From: Heliocybe sulcata
Lineage: Eukaryota > Basidiomycota > Agaricomycetes > Gloeophyllales > Gloeophyllaceae
Direction: 5' to 3'
Length of the DNA: 64,000 nt
Assembly: GCA_004369045.1 (NCBI GenBank)
Contig: ML213505.1
Location: 1,547,849-1,611,848, forward strand
The first letter of the stretch is position 1. Every line of letters starts with the position of its first letter. The notes beneath the pieces are model-generated. The model was given only the letters and a program-made list of their open reading frames with translations, was not told the origin of the DNA and searched no databases. Shown here in pieces: positions 33,324 through 43,748 of this stretch. A program made the translations under genes and the position numbers.

Positions 33324-34212
33324 CTATTGAGACCCTTCCCCGTCATAAGGATTTGGAAGAACTATCTCCTCCGTAGAGAACAGACGTCCCCTCGGAATCT
33401 GGACTTGCATTAAACTGATCCCACTCGTCTCCTTGGCCTCTTTTGGTTGCTCGCTGTCGTCGAAAAGTGTTGATTCAGTACTCTAGGAAAAGGATACACA
33501 GGTTAGCATCTGTGGTGAAACAAGTGGCTCCAACCATGGGACATACAATGCTCAGGCGGTCGTAACTCCGTGACTCTGGCAAAGCGGCGTCCAGGAAGAA
33601 GAGCTCATGCGCCATTTGCTTGTGCAGAGTCCCAAGATGGTCTACAGGAGGCAACAGTGCGGACGTCATGGAAATCGGCTGGTGTAAAGGTTGTGCGTCG
33701 ACTTCGCTGGCTGATGGGTCGGGCAAGACCATGATCGTCGCCTGGGATGGTACGGCAGTGACGGAGGACACCAGGTAGGGCCTGTGTGCTGATACGTTGT
33801 GCAGTTCGAGGATCTCCGCGGTTAAGCCATCATGGAGAATCTCATCTGGAGCCCTCCTCCTTGGTCTTGCTGTGTGCGCCGTTGCTGCTCGAGAGGTATT
33901 CACAATCTTGCTGCCTCCCGGCGTTCCGCCTAATTGAGCCCGTGAAAGAATCCAGGCGGGACACAAACATTGTGTCTGCCAGGGGATCGTCGTTCAGTGG
34001 CTCAGGTTTGGCTCAGCGATACTACGTACCAGTGGATCGCCCAACTGCATGGTCCTCGAGAGTTCCTCGTCTACTCCTTGCCTGTGATGTTCGTCCAACT
34101 CTGCTCCCTCCCATACCCGTATACGTGATATCTCCACTTCGACGGCGACATCTGCAGTTTTGTGATTCGCTTTGCGCTGGAACAGCGTAGAAAGTCGGAG
34201 TCCTCTGGTCAT
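33324..34212 (-). CDS. Spliced gene of unknown function, 33.3-34.2 kb
   Basis: Three exons join in frame by consensus introns (donors GTACGT and GTATGT, acceptors CAG and TAG). The protein starts MTRGLRLSTLFQRKANHKTA, with a segment VAVEVEISRIRVWEGAELDE that looks like a beta-rich domain. It continues TQCLCPAWILSRAQLGG and a long central part with PYLVSSVTAVPSQATIMVLP and MAHELFFLDAALPES. The last exon gives STESTLFDDSEQPKEAK and ends PNPYDGEGSQ, stop 33324-33326. About 255 residues. No membrane segment is seen. I do not recognise the family. Consistent splice sites and phases across three exons argue for a real gene. Confidence 0.65.
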
Positions 34213-34665
34213 GGTTGTTTTCGCTGGTGGTTAAGAATCAAGAATGATGGAAATGCTCCTCTCCGCTTGCGTCTCATGATATTGTGCGGGTAGTCTGTCT
34301 GCATCCGCTTGCCACATCGTGATCGGGCGGGTTGGGTGGTCGGGCCTCTGCGGTCCAGATTTTGATGCTTCTCAGCTTCCGAATCAATTCAATTCTGAAA
34401 TTCCTGCGCGGCACAACTATGCTCTGGTACTTTTGGATCCTCAGTATTGTATGCACAGTCGTGCTGTGAACCTTGTACAGCCAGAAAGACATGCAGGAGG
34501 AGAACTCTTGCCCGCCCGAATACGTTCGATGACGCTGATCCTTGCAAATCCTGTCACGTATCACGTGCTGTGATACGTATGACACTGTCACTCAGTACTG
34601 GAGAAGATAATTCGGTAAGGCACAGTTGAAGAGAAATTTGTAATACCTCTCTACGGAAGTCTGCC
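34213..34665. other. Divergent intergenic region with a palindrome
   Basis: This is the shared upstream side of the unknown gene at 33.3-34.2 kb and the membrane protein gene starting at 34666. It contains the palindrome at 34557-34577 (listed separately). No gene is supported. Confidence 0.45.
34557..34577. promoter_or_regulatory. Perfect inverted repeat CGTATCAC-N5-GTGATACG
   Basis: Two eight-base arms are exact reverse complements with a five-base spacer (GTGCT). The element ends 88 bp before the start codon of the membrane protein gene at 34666. It looks like a binding site for a dimeric transcription factor. The symmetry is seen directly; the role is inferred. Confidence 0.5.
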
Positions 34666-36037
34666 ATGGGACTTGCTGCCAAGATTTCCAAGGTGACATG
34701 CAGACTACTGGCAATTACGGCGGTTCTATGGGTGGTCGTTTCTCTCGTCGGAACTGGTCCCCGGTCTATCATAGATGGCCAAGAAGATGCCGTGGTAGAG
34801 AGACTGCTCTCCATGATAGATTCTGTTACCTCTCTGGCAGTAGGCAAGTTGCTTTCTGACGAGAGCTCCTGTCGACACAATGTCCCGATCTCGTCTTTTG
34901 TCCCTGGCACCAACCTTACGTCCGGGGCTATTCAATCTTTTCTCTCCGGCAACCTGCACATGCCCTCCGCGTCCGAGATCTGTTCAGCTTTTCGCTCCAA
35001 ATCGATCCTCTTTGTCGGTCCAGAAACCACGTACCATCTCCATACGCTCCTGCTCGCCTCTCTACTGGACCAATCCAGCTGCTACGGTCCCTCAACGTGC
35101 ACATTCCACCACATCTGCCAACCTCATGCACCGGCACAAGCAACTGAAAGAGGACGGCAACGATATACCTTCCCTCCTACGCCTCAAGATCTCTTGGACA
35201 CCGGATCTTCCATCATCCGTTTCAGCTTGTCCTCTTCTCTCTATGACGGCAAAAGCCAAGACGAATGGATATACGCCGAGCCCTCGGTCGATCCACAGAC
35301 AGGGATACGAATACGCGAGACATGGTGGAAGGACAAAGCGGGCAGGGCGGATGTTATCGTCTTGCACCGTGCACCGGAGCCGGCGCCAGCGTGGACGTAC
35401 GACGGTTCCGGCTCTGGAAATTGGAGTCTCTTGGATGCCAATACACTTGCTCTCGATTCTGGCTCTGGAGAGGACATGTTCAGAGAGCTACTAAGAGGTG
35501 TACCCATCAAAGCCGAGGACCCCAGAAACGAGAAAATCGTCAAGGCAGCTCTGATAGTGACGCTCACCCGTTACCTTCCTTCTGTGCTGCAGACGCTGGC
35601 TTCTCTCCGTTCTGCTAAAGCTATAAAGGAAAAGTTGATTTTCTGGCATGAAGGCTGGCTCGCGGATGCACGGATTGCCGTCCGACGGACAGATGGCTTG
35701 AAAGACTTGCCTATCGACCCGTGGACACTTTACCACAACGTCCAAGGTGGGTCTACTGATTGCTGGTACTCGCTGATAGTGCTAATTTTTGGGTTTTGCA
35801 GTCGCGATTCATAAGCGACTTTTGCCCCAAATACTTACCTGTTACGGCGTTGTATTCCTCCCGATAGAGCAAGCGCATCTTGAAGACCTTCTGGGATTAC
35901 CTCCACCTGTATCAGATAGTAGCGGCGCCGGCGGAAGGTCAGAGTACCTGTTTGCCAAGGATAGCACGCAAGGGCGGGAGATTTTGCGTGGCATCGTAGG
36001 CGGGATGGTTCGCGTCCTGGCAGATAAGGCTCTCTAA
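34666..36037 (+). CDS. Type II membrane protein, possibly a degenerate PC-esterase/SGNH-like family
   Basis: Two exons (intron 35744-35801) give about 440 residues. Residues about 9-30 (KVTCRLLAITAVLWVVVSLV) form a single N-terminal membrane anchor, so the bulk should face the lumen or exterior. A block SILFVGPETTYHLHTLLLASL resembles the first block of PC-esterase/Cas1-like SGNH proteins, but the expected GDS is GPE. A later block DVIVLHRAPEPAPAWTYDG could be a second conserved region. The protein has several Cys near residues 68-150 (SSCRHN, SSCYGPSTCTFHHIC), fitting disulfides in a secreted domain. The C-terminus has LPPPVSDSSGAGGRSEYLFA. Family placement is tentative; the gene itself is well supported. 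Confidence 0.7.
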
Positions 36038-36344
36038 ACACCTTTCTACTCATGATCCTGTCGAGATGTTTGATATTTCCCTGCAGTTGTAATAAATTCC
36101 ATCGTACTCGAGTTGTCTTTCATAAACTCTGAGCAGTCTGGATTTGTGTGGCTCAGCCACCAGCCACAGTTGGGCTACGTCACCGGGCCGGACCTTGCCG
36201 TATATGGACGCGCACGATGATCTATATTTGAGGGCAGCGCTGTGGCAGTCCTTGCGCTCTACGAAGTTGATCCTTACGACAGCGGCCGTCTGTAAACTGC
36301 GTAACTGACCTAGGAGCATTGTGTCGCGTCCATAATACTTCGAT

Positions 36345-37992
36345 ATGTCTTCTTCTGAGTCTCCGCTGAACGCGGTAAGCATTCAGGAGGATCACTCCTT
36401 ATTCCTATAATTGAATGTCTGCATTGGCGCCAGGCACATGAACACGCAGAAAACGCACACAACTACACGACACAAGGCCTGCTCATACCAGCAGCCGAAG
36501 AGCACTATGTTGCAGCACAAGGGTTTCAAACATGTATCGAGCAGTCGAACGATGAAAATGTCCGGTTCAGTCATGCATGTCCATGGCGTGAAGAGTTGCA
36601 CTCAATCGTGGCACCCTTAGACGAAGCGAACACTACGCATGCTGTACAACGACCACTTGAAGGCGGGAAAGGAGCTGCAGCGGAGGATCGCGAAATTACG
36701 TGAAGAGGGCAAAGATCCGGCTCAGCCACAAAAGCCGTCTCCTCTACGCTCGGCTGCCTTCTCTGCGCCAAGGTCGACAGCCTCACCTCCTCCCAACTCC
36801 CAGCCTCGAATGTCTGACTCCCAAGCCACCGTTGACGAGTCGTTCATGCTTCTTGGTCAAAAAGTGAGTGGTCCATGTCCGTGTGAGCGTCCCAGCCATG
36901 TAACCGCTATGTATCCACAAGTCGGATCCGGGGGACTCTTTTAATCATTTCTGGAAGATCATGGAGGGTATGCTAGATAACCTATCTCAACCCGTAGCAT
37001 TCGCTGCGGCCCCTCTAGGTCCTTCCGCGCCTGGAGGACCGGCAGGCAGAAAGGGGCTTGGTCGAGAAGGGAGTTCTAGCAGCGATACGGATTTCGAAGA
37101 CCCTAGAACAAGCAGAATCGCCCGCAAATATGGTTCTAGTGTCGCTCGGTTCCCGCCGAAGCCGATCATGGAATCGACCGTGGTCAATCTGCGGCAGGAA
37201 CTTGAGGAAGTCCATGCAGATGACCGTGAGTGATTTTCGCCTCGGACACAATGACTGGTCTAAGGGTATATGGTGGCTATAGTAGACGAACTCAGCGAAT
37301 CGTTCTGCTTGATTCCCTGGAGTAAAGAGCCGTCCGTGAGCGCGCTCAAGCAAGAAAATGCCGCTCTCAAGGCCGAAGTGGACGAAATTCAGCAACGTCT
37401 TGCAGCTACAGAGAAAATGATGAAAGCGCGAATAGAGCAAGACCAGCGCCTACGCGACAGCATCGTTTTGGCGCGGAAAGAAGTAATGCTTTCGCTTCAC
37501 CGTCATGATCGATACTCATCTCAGTTTCACAGGCGCAGAGGGCTATGGGAGCTTCACATATCCTACAAAGACCGGGTGGCCTCGCGTCCGATCTAAGTGC
37601 GCTGAATTTGAATGGGCCGTCATTGCCACCACCAATGCCCGGGACTTTGAATCTGGGCCCAAGCGGTCGGGATAGGGAAGCCCAGCTCTTGCGCCGAGTG
37701 CGGGAACTGGAAGAAGAAACAAGACTATTGCGAGCGGAGAATGAGAAACAGGTCCGTGGAGCTCGACAACTTTTACTTCTGCATCCATAGCTAACTCTCT
37801 ACTCCTTTACAGAAAGCGCTGATCGTCAAGTTCCGAGAACGTTGGGAGAAGTTGAAGGAATCGGCGAAACGCAAGAAGAGTGCAAAGGCAGCGGCTGAGT
37901 CGGAAGCTACGGCTATTCGTGATCGTATAGATGAGGAGCCAGAAGCAGAGCAAGAACAGGACGAGCAGATGAACAGACAATCAATATTATAA
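36345..37992 (+). CDS. MIT-domain coiled-coil protein, Atg38/NRBF2-like
   Basis: The first exon is MSSSESPLNA; a short intron ends at GCGCCAG and the next exon begins AHEHAENAHNYTTQ. The N-terminal MIT-like helical hairpin reads AAEEHYVAAQGFQTCIEQSN and, after an intron, TLRMLYNDHLKAGKELQRRI. A Pro/Ser-rich linker follows, then a long coiled coil (ALKQENAALKAEVDEIQQRL, later REAQLLRRVRELEEETRLLR) and a basic-acidic tail (KFRERWEKLKESAKRKKSAK). MIT followed by a coiled coil matches NRBF2/Atg38, a subunit of the autophagy PI3-kinase complex I; similar architecture occurs in other MIT proteins, so this is a family-level guess. Stop TAA is at 37990-37992. Confidence 0.72.
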
Positions 37993-38266
37993 TACGATAT
38001 TGACACGAGGACTTGTGTTTGCTTTCCTTGCTGGATCTACGGTGTGTGTGTTGACATAGTATCTCGGATAATGTACCTCGGACCTGTTTCAAAACGTTAC
38101 CATGATGCGCTCGCCGAAAGAGAATGACGAGTTTCTAGCAAAGCCGTATCGAACTGGCGGTCACCTGAAGAAATGCTGGAGACATGAGAATACAGCGTCG
38201 GGTAAATACACAGGTAACAGCGATGATGCTCCTCGAGCCTAAAATACAAGCTACTTGGGATACACT

Positions 38267-38917
38267 TTAGGCAAACAGCCCGAAGTCAACGATTCGCAGA
38301 GTTTGCACAGCTCGATCGAAATCCCCTTTCGCAGCCGCAAACCCTTCTTCTCCCACTGCTCCTTGGTCAACTGCCCTCACTGGAACATTACATGTGAGCA
38401 GAAGATCGACATTTTTATCCTTGACCCGGTAAAGGGCAAGCAAAATCCGAACTTCGTCCGGTACGGTCTGATTGAATTTCTTGACGCTCTGAGTACCGGC
38501 GAGCACGATCGGGGAGGGCGTATTATCCCCGCGGTCATTAGGGATGATGGTGACGCCTTGCACGGCGCTACCGTCAGCATCGTTGTCATGCGCCAAGTTA
38601 GCGAAATGTAGTCTGCATGGGCAAAGGCAAAATCAATGGTCTGGTAATTCCGTTGCCCATGCATCGAGCTTACCTGGCTGCCTCGTTATTATCTTCGGAG
38701 TCTACTCTTTGCAGCACATCGACGATGATGCTGACGCTCGAGTCGGGATACAGGAACACTTCCTGATTATCCGGCACTTCGCGTAAATCGCTGGGGAGGT
38801 GCAAGTTAGGTATTTTGATGGCTCAGATGGGACTGCTTCGTACGATGCATCGATAACACGGCTTGGGAGAGTGACGGTGATAGCACCACCAAAGAGCTCT
38901 CTAATGGAGGATGCCAT
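38267..38917 (-). CDS. MOG1: Ran-binding nuclear import factor Mog1
   Basis: Mog1 binds Ran and promotes release of nucleotide during nuclear transport. The start at 38917 gives MASSIRELFGGAITVTLPSR, the strong family signature. The next exon reads REVPDNQEVFLYPDSSVSI and VDVLQRVDSEDNNEA. The last exon gives NLAHDNDADGSAVQGV, LYRVKDKNVDLLLTCNVPV and ends TLRIVDFGLFA, stop 38267-38269. Family length near 185 residues is met. Two introns are used. The gene converges with the Atg38-like gene, 274 bp away. Together with CRM1 it gives two Ran-pathway genes in this window, about 16 kb apart. Confidence 0.92.
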
Positions 38918-41067
38918 GTTCGTTTGTGGGGAGTGATCTTAGGAACTCCCACTGTACCACGTCTGGATTTCGACCGAGGCCAGATAAACTTAGGCCGGCG
39001 ACTCATATTGAATCACTGAAACGTCGGCACCTATAAGCCAATATTTCTGACCGGTGGGTATGAGCTCGAGAAGGCTGGAGACGAACGGGGCTGAAGAAAG
39101 GTTATCGGGACCGGGCGTTGCCGATTTGACTCACCTAACCAAGTCACCAGCTGCGGTCCCTACCATATATTTCCATCTCATTGGAAATGACATTGAAAAA
39201 CAGGTTATGGTGGAAGATCCTCCGACGCGAAATAGGTCGTCAATGGCAAGGAGAGAGCTCGAGGCTAATTTCAAGTTCGACGACCAGGGCTGTTCTTACC
39301 CGATTGGCGACATAAATAATTGCAAGACCCGCGTGCACTGCTGATATCCTTCGAGGACACTGGCCATTCAAGAGACTGTTCCCAGGAACTTATTAATACA
39401 ATCTTCATACGGAGTTCCCTACTTACTGGATACCTGACGCTGGTCCATGGAAAGCTTCCCTCTACTCGGTTTTCTGGTTCCGCCCCGAGGGCGCTCTGTC
39501 TCGGATACCTGACTTCTCCATCTCGTACAACGGAACAATTGCTTCCTTAATGGAGACAAGATTGCTTGTCGGCCCTGTGCTCAGTCGGCACTACAGGAGG
39601 CCAAGGAGGTGAACTGTCGTCGTCGCGAGCAGTGGACAGTGTCGACCAATGGTATGCGATGGCACATGAGGACAAATGCCATAAACAACTTGCATACCAG
39701 CTTTTCAAATGGGAGATCCGCCTCTGTTCCATCGGCATCATTTGTCTCAGTCTCGTCGACACTAATTCCCATGGCATGGCCTGGACATGCCTCCTCTTAC
39801 CTCGCCTCCGTCTGGGATCGGCCGTTGAACTGTCCAATCCCCAGTCGTTCGTCTACATTCTACGTCACGTAGGTCTGTCCGGGGCAATAGACCTCATATC
39901 TGCACTCTACACCTATAGAACACGCTCTGTCATAACAGTCTAGTGGGCTGCTTGTCCTTCCCGCGCCCCATTCAAGGGCAGTGCACGAGAGCGGTACCGG
40001 CATGCAGTGGACCGTGTACGACAACGTTATCAGACAGAAGCTTTCCCATTCTCGGTGCCAGTTGGCTGCTATTGCGTGCATACCCGTCCGTTGATTTGTT
40101 TGGCCCGAGTCAAAACTCCACCAAGGCATATTTCAAACGACCTATCGAGGCAAGTTCTCATAACGGATCCGTCTTGCTCAGCCCTCTTATTGGCTATTAT
40201 CTTTACTAGGTTGCTCTAATCTCGAGCTCTACTATGACCAAGCGCGACATCACCGGGGAGAGGCTGGGACGCTTGCCTGCCACTCTCTCTCCCACGCTTC
40301 GCCGTATCCGTTCCTACAGCGTACAGGGCGGTGGGTAGGATGTCAATGATAGCCAGACCCACGCCATAAGGTGATATAGAACGTGTGATACCGAGCCCCC
40401 GGTTATATGGTTGGCGTGCGATGCGTGAGAGCATCGACGACTTCTGCAGGCCATGGTGGCGAGGAACCGTTACGTTACAGGTAGACGCTCTCCTGCAAAT
40501 CAGCATCAGGCATTGCTTCTTCCTAGAAGCAAATAGGCTGTGTTGATATTGCCCCGCTAAGGCTCCGGTTGCTCTGGTGCGGATATTGCTCGGAATTCCT
40601 GGCTAGTCACACTCGCGCTCAAGTGCTCATCCTAGGTCCTCGACGAATCCATTTGGTGGCCTAGGTTTAACCGCCAGTCTAGTGACTACGTCTTGATGCA
40701 TTTCTGGGTCGAGGGACGAAGACTCTGCGGTGGTTCTTGCAGCTTGATGGTTGACGTATATGAAAAGACCCACCGAGACAGGCCGGCTAAGTTGGAGCCG
40801 GTCTGCTTTCCTGCGAGCAGACCTCCGGCTACTCGTTATCGTCTCCTCGCCTAGGTCCCAACAAAGTTCCATTGTCTCCGCATGCGCCAGTTCACTCATT
40901 CCCATGGAGTTCTATCTCATATTTTCTACTTTTGACGCAACCCTCAGCGTATAAAGGGCACTGTGCTCTGGCTGACGAAGTCTCGGGTCCCCACCTCGCC
41001 ACGAGCATCGCAGCTAGACTAAGACACCCACTACCCCCAAGTGTTGTCTTCTTGCTCAACCGCAACG
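38918..41067. other. Two-kilobase region without a recognised gene
   Basis: Open frames up to about 125 codons occur on both strands (for example 39054-39344, 39566-39943 and, on the minus strand, 40627-40905), but they overlap, share no family signature and cannot be joined with confidence. No terminal inverted repeats, target duplications or transposase motifs are seen. The right end is the promoter of the TmpA-like gene. Confidence 0.4.
40950..40956 (+). promoter_or_regulatory. TATA box of the TmpA-like gene
   Basis: TATAAAG occurs 112 bp before the start codon of the TmpA-like gene, at a usual distance for a fungal TATA box with a short leader. No other clear element is seen nearby. Confidence 0.5.
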
Positions 41068-43216
41068 ATGTCGTCGCCGACTCCCCCAACTGTCGCCGCT
41101 CCGCCTTACGATGACGCAGAGAAGGGCACCCTCGACGCTCAAGTGGTCAAGCCTGCGCATGTGGCTCTGCCGTTACAAGAGTCCATGGACGAGAAGAAAG
41201 GTGACATCACGGTGACAACTGCCGTGGTACCAGTTATCAAGAAGGAAGGTCCCGCAGCCGCCCCGGCCAAGAAGCCAGCCAAGAAACCGATCTCGAAGTG
41301 GATCCTCTTCCAGCTATGGTACAACACATACAGGTACATAGTGCTTCGACTCCTTTCTACCCTAAAGCTCACGCACTCTAGGAAATTGTTCACGATCTGC
41401 TTTGGTCTCAATATGATCGCATTCGGATGCACCATCTCCGGCTACTGGCCTTATGCACAACGGTATACAGGCGCCATGATCGTTGGCAATCTCCAGATGA
41501 CTTGTCTCATGCGTAACGAACTCTTCGGGCGTACTTTGTATCTGTTTGTCAATACCCTTTTTGCCAAGGTGGGCGGATATCTTGTCTTGTCAATACGCTT
41601 ATTAAGTAGTGTAGTGGGCTCCTCTCTGGTGGAGGCTCGGGTGCACCTCCGTGCTGCAGGTAAAGATGCTTCTTCCTTCGCCGAGAACGGGATCTGATGT
41701 GCGAAAATCAGCATCTCGGAGGAATCCACAGCGGATGCGGCATTGCAGGCTTCTTCTGGCTCGTCTACCGAACCGTCATGGTGTTCAAGGATCATGCTGT
41801 GATGCATAACTCTATACTTGCGTTCGGTGTCATCACGTCCTCCATCATCTTGTTGGCGTGTGTGAGCGCATTCCCCATCGTACGCAACACGCATCATAAG
41901 TAAGCCGTACATCCCCTCGGCCTGGTGACATTGGTCCTAAATTATCCCGTCAGCGTCTTCGAACGTCATCACCGGTACTCTGGATGGGCTGGACTATTCT
42001 CGACATGTTAGTATGGATGCGATGGGAGATTGGCACTGGCTCACGTTAGTTATGCCACAGGGATATTCGTGATCCTCGGGGACCTTTGGAACACAGACAC
42101 GCAGACCTGGAATCTCAGCGGAGTCCATATTGTCAGGCAGCAAGACTTCTGGTACGTCGTGCTCATGTCGACCTTGTAAGTGTGAATATCGCTGTTCGGC
42201 CTCGTGTATTTGCTCACTTTGCTCGACCACAGCATCGCGATCCCGTGGATCTGCACTCGCAAGGTGGAAGTGGAGATCGAGCTCGTAAGCTCACTTGAAT
42301 CACTCACATCAAAGTGGTGCATATTGATTGCTTTGTAGCCCTCTCCTAAGGTAGCGGTCCTCCGATTCAAGCGTGGCATGCAGCAGGGTCTGCTTGCTCG
42401 GATCAGTCGCTCTGCTACCCTGGAGTACCACGCCTTCGGCATTATCTCGTTAGGAGCATCTATAAGTTCAGAAGACAATCCACTGACTGTCGTTCACTCT
42501 CAACAGGGAGGGCACTCATGCCAAGTACCACTACCTCATCTGCGGTGTACAGGGTGACTTCACCAAGAGTCTCGTCAACAACCCTCCCCGTACTATTTGG
42601 ACTCGTGAGCTGAAGGTATGATTTCCAGATTGGTTGCAGTACAGAACGGGGGCTTACCGTTATCTCCGCAGTTTGCGGGTGTGTCCAATACTTCGGCACT
42701 GTACAGACGAGGGTAAGTGACCGATCTATTGGTTCCTACCGATATATCAAATAACACTGCCTCAGAATACGTGTGTGTACCGGTACAGGTCTGGGAGCCG
42801 CTCTCTCGACATGTTTGCAGAGCCCATACTGGTACGGACTCACGCACACACGAGGGCAGAGACCTCCATTCTGATATGTCTCTCGTAGGTACCTTATCTG
42901 GATCGGCTCTGATCAGGAGAAGACTTTCGGTCCCACCATCTCCGGGCTAATTCATCGCCACTTGGGTCCAGAACGGTACTGTCTCTGGGACTCCAAACAG
43001 CGTGGTGGTCGTCCGGACGTCATGAAGCTGGTGAAGGAGGCCTACGCCACATGGCAGGCCGAGGTCATCTTCATCACGTCGAACTGGCAGGGTAACCAGG
43101 AGATCATGGCTGGCTGCAAGGAGGCTGGTATTCCCGCCTTCGGTACTCTCTGGGATTTCGTGAGTACTTCTCCTCGCTTTCCACGGCCATGGCACTGATA
43201 TGCATTGCTACAGTGA
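41068..43216 (+). CDS. tmpA: TmpA-like integral membrane oxidoreductase-type protein
   Basis: This resembles Aspergillus TmpA, a membrane protein involved in developmental signalling, and the related C-terminal halves of some adenylate-forming proteins. After a Lys/Pro/Ala-rich cytosolic N-terminus (PAAAPAKKPAKKPISKW) come about five membrane segments: LFTICFGLNMIAFG, GFFWLVYRTVMVF, FGVITSSIILLACVSAF, GWAGLFSTWIFVILG and FWYVVLMSTFIAIPW. The C-terminal cytosolic part has FAGVSNTSALYRRGIRVCTG, GTGLGAALSTCLQ and RYCLWDSKQRGGRPDVMKLV, then TSNWQGNQEIM and the terminal WDF, resembling an NAD(P)/FAD-binding fold. An intron at 43160-43213 follows the WDF codons, so the TGA (43214-43216) stands alone in the last exon. 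Without splicing, twelve extra residues would be added. Confidence 0.88.
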
Positions 43217-43748
43217 TCATGGGTAATTCGGATGTTCCACGGTTGTACAACAGTATAGACGGAGTTGCCGCGCAGTTACGGACAGCCCGCCCTTCGTTGT
43301 ATTATTCTACTCAAACTATTGTTACATATTAAAGCTCTATATAGATATTGTCTTATGATGTATCATTGGTGGTCTGTCGTTGTCACTAGCAAATGGAAGG
43401 CACGCTAAATCGGTACGAGATCGCTCCCACACAATGGTGACTATAGGTGTGAAACGAAGCGTTCCACGACCACTCGAAGGGCAGCGAGGGCCACGAAGCT
43501 TGACGGCACGGAAGCGTTTCAGTGCTTCTCGCAAGCTGGTGGGAAGCACCAATGAAAGTCGTCGTCGATAAGCATTAACTTGCATGTGCCCCAACCGAAA
43601 CGGAGACGTCCCGGATTATCACCGCAGCCGAGGGAGTCTGCAGAAGCTGGAAGCAACAGTCGTAGTATAGCCTGTAGCATAGTGTGAAACGATCCAAACT
43701 AAAAGTACACTGGTCAAGAAGGGAGTCTCAAAAGACGAAGGCCATATA
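43217..43748. other. Convergent intergenic region
   Basis: This lies between the 3' ends of the TmpA-like gene and the ERI1-like gene. It presumably carries both 3' untranslated regions. I see no gene in it. Confidence 0.45.

Noticed and set aside
36050-36382. Minus-strand open frame of 110 codons
   Set aside because: It lies over the first exon and leader of the Atg38-like gene on the other strand and has no recognised family.
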